Source of the DNA: Planctomycetaceae bacterium
GTDB lineage: Bacteria; Planctomycetota; Planctomycetia; Pirellulales; Thermoguttaceae
DNA length: 6,855 nt
Reading direction: 5' to 3'
Assembly (NCBI GenBank): GCA_031254675.1
Contig: JAIRTV010000530.1
Span: 1 to 6,855 of the forward strand
Shown here piece after piece: positions 6,346-6,855 of the stretch; the first letter of the stretch is position 1, and every line of letters starts with the position of its first letter. A program made the position numbers and the translations under genes. The notes under the pieces are model-generated. The model ran no database searches, had not been told where the DNA came from, and saw only the letters and a list, made by a program, of their open reading frames with translations.

Positions 6346-6399
6346 AGCGTCAAACTGGAACCAGTTGAAAGCAAATTAGCGTCAGTTAAAAGCAAAATT
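6346..6399. repeat. Degenerate direct repeats just after folC
   Basis: CAGTTGAAAGCAAATT (6362-6377) recurs as CAGTTAAAAGCAAAATT (6383-6399), and AGCGTCA occurs at 6346-6352 and 6378-6384. Between them AACTG-GAAC-CAGTT (6352-6365) forms a small inverted repeat that could be part of a transcript end, but no T run follows. The rest of the 276-bp spacer to the next gene (to 6603) shows no gene and no clear terminator. Confidence 0.5.
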
Positions 6400-6603
6400 C
6401 TGTCTATACTCCCTGAACGGACACTTTTCGAGAACTATCAGATTGGTTCTACTTCGGTTTTGTATTAATCGTGCCGGAAAGGACTCTCAGAATGTGACGC
6501 TATTTATACCGATGAAGATAAGAAAAATTTTCAGCATTTATTATCCTGACGTACGGATTATGCGTCGTTGCGAAATTCTTTGGCTTGACGCTTCGGCAAA
6601 ATA

Positions 6604-6855
6604 TTACTCGCCATGAAAAGGTATTGTTGTTTTCCCCATCAACATTTGGAGTCCTTGACGGAAAAACAAAATCGCAAAGAAAAGCATTGCCACCCCGAGA
6701 ATACGGTTGATCCAAACAATCACCTTCAAATTCAGTCGTTGCCGAACACTTCCCACCGCCAACGAAAGACTCAGTTTAACCAACGTTATACTCACATAAA
6801 ATGTTGTGAGAAATAAAAACATCGTTGACCAACCACAAGATAAACCAGACACCGC
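6604..6855 (-). CDS. C-terminal end of a probable LysE/RhtB-family exporter
   Basis: The frame is open to the right edge (the last codon in view, 6855-6853, is GCG) and ends with TAA at 6606-6604, giving 84 residues including that codon. Seen here: one hydrophobic segment (FLFLTTFYVSITLVKLSLSL), a short basic loop (SVRQRLNLK), then VIVWINRILGVAMLFFAILF and a short polar tail. The arrangement 'R.RL....L.WINRI.G......G' in the last loop and helix is the typical C-terminus of LysE/RhtB amino-acid and metabolite exporters, which usually have about 200 aa and six helices. Only the last two helices can be checked, so another small multi-helix membrane protein is possible. The GTG at 6852 is probably an internal Val codon, not the start. 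The gene converges on folC. Confidence 0.6.
   Translation of the reverse strand, partial: AVSGLSCGWSTMFLFLTTFYVSITLVKLSLSLAVGSVRQRLNLKVIVWINRILGVAMLFFAILFFRQGLQMLMGKTTIPFHGE

Noticed and set aside
6534..6563. Imperfect hairpin (GCAT..ATCC / GGAT..ATGC) as a terminator for the LysE-like gene
   Set aside because: It has only two 4-bp helices with internal loops, and the nearest T run is about 10 nt further away on the minus strand, too weak to call.
1..6855. CRISPR array, tRNA, rRNA, intact insertion sequence or prophage genes
   Set aside because: No regularly spaced repeats, no tRNA-like T-arm sequence and no phage or IS transposase frame were found; the Rpn-like gene is the only mobility-related coding sequence and is cut by the edge.

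Overview
The window looks like a chromosomal stretch of a fairly AT-rich bacterium (GC about 40% by eye, not computed). The proteins most resemble those I associate with Planctomycetota: a FolC with an 'RVDWE' N-terminus and long C-terminal half, an ABC ATPase opening 'NLTKVYRDFWGRQKVRALK', and a kinase whose sensor module has the 'IYTLR...GIDFR' layout. That assignment is inference from protein style only; no rRNA or tRNA is present to confirm it.

Left part (1-3909, all on the minus strand, so read right to left). A candidate promoter near 3900 leads into an ABC-type ATP-binding protein (2886-3785). After a 223-bp gap comes a membrane-bound hybrid sensor histidine kinase with a C-terminal receiver domain (452-2662). 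After another 218-bp gap, with several stem-loops that partly exclude one another, comes the N-terminal part of an Rpn/YhgA-like recombination-promoting nuclease (1-233), cut by the window edge. The gaps are long enough that these may be separate transcription units. No permease for the ABC ATPase and no response regulator or HPt partner for the kinase lies inside the window.

Middle (3786-4782). About 1 kb separates the divergent ABC and folC genes and carries no convincing gene. It holds an A-tract tandem repeat, a small hairpin followed by a minus-strand T run, a degenerate repeat element (ACAAAGACC/ACAAAGAAC plus GAACGCGGAA...TTCCGTGTTC inverted arms), a second small hairpin, a heptamer direct repeat and a promoter-like region overlapping a palindrome just before folC.

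Right part. folC (4783-6327, plus strand) encodes folylpolyglutamate/dihydrofolate synthase with all the main family motifs and an extra Ser/Asn/Gln-rich segment near its C-terminus. After a 276-bp convergent spacer with degenerate direct repeats comes the C-terminal end of a small membrane protein on the minus strand (6604-6855, entering from the right edge), most like a LysE/RhtB-family exporter.

Overall this is mostly ordinary housekeeping and signalling content. The points most worth a second look are the unresolved start of the histidine kinase (a hydrophobic reading frame continues upstream of any normal start codon), its EF-hand-like loop inside the sensor domain, the alternative stem-loops upstream of the Rpn gene, and the degenerate repeat element in the 1-kb noncoding region. 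I did not find a convincing novel multi-gene system.
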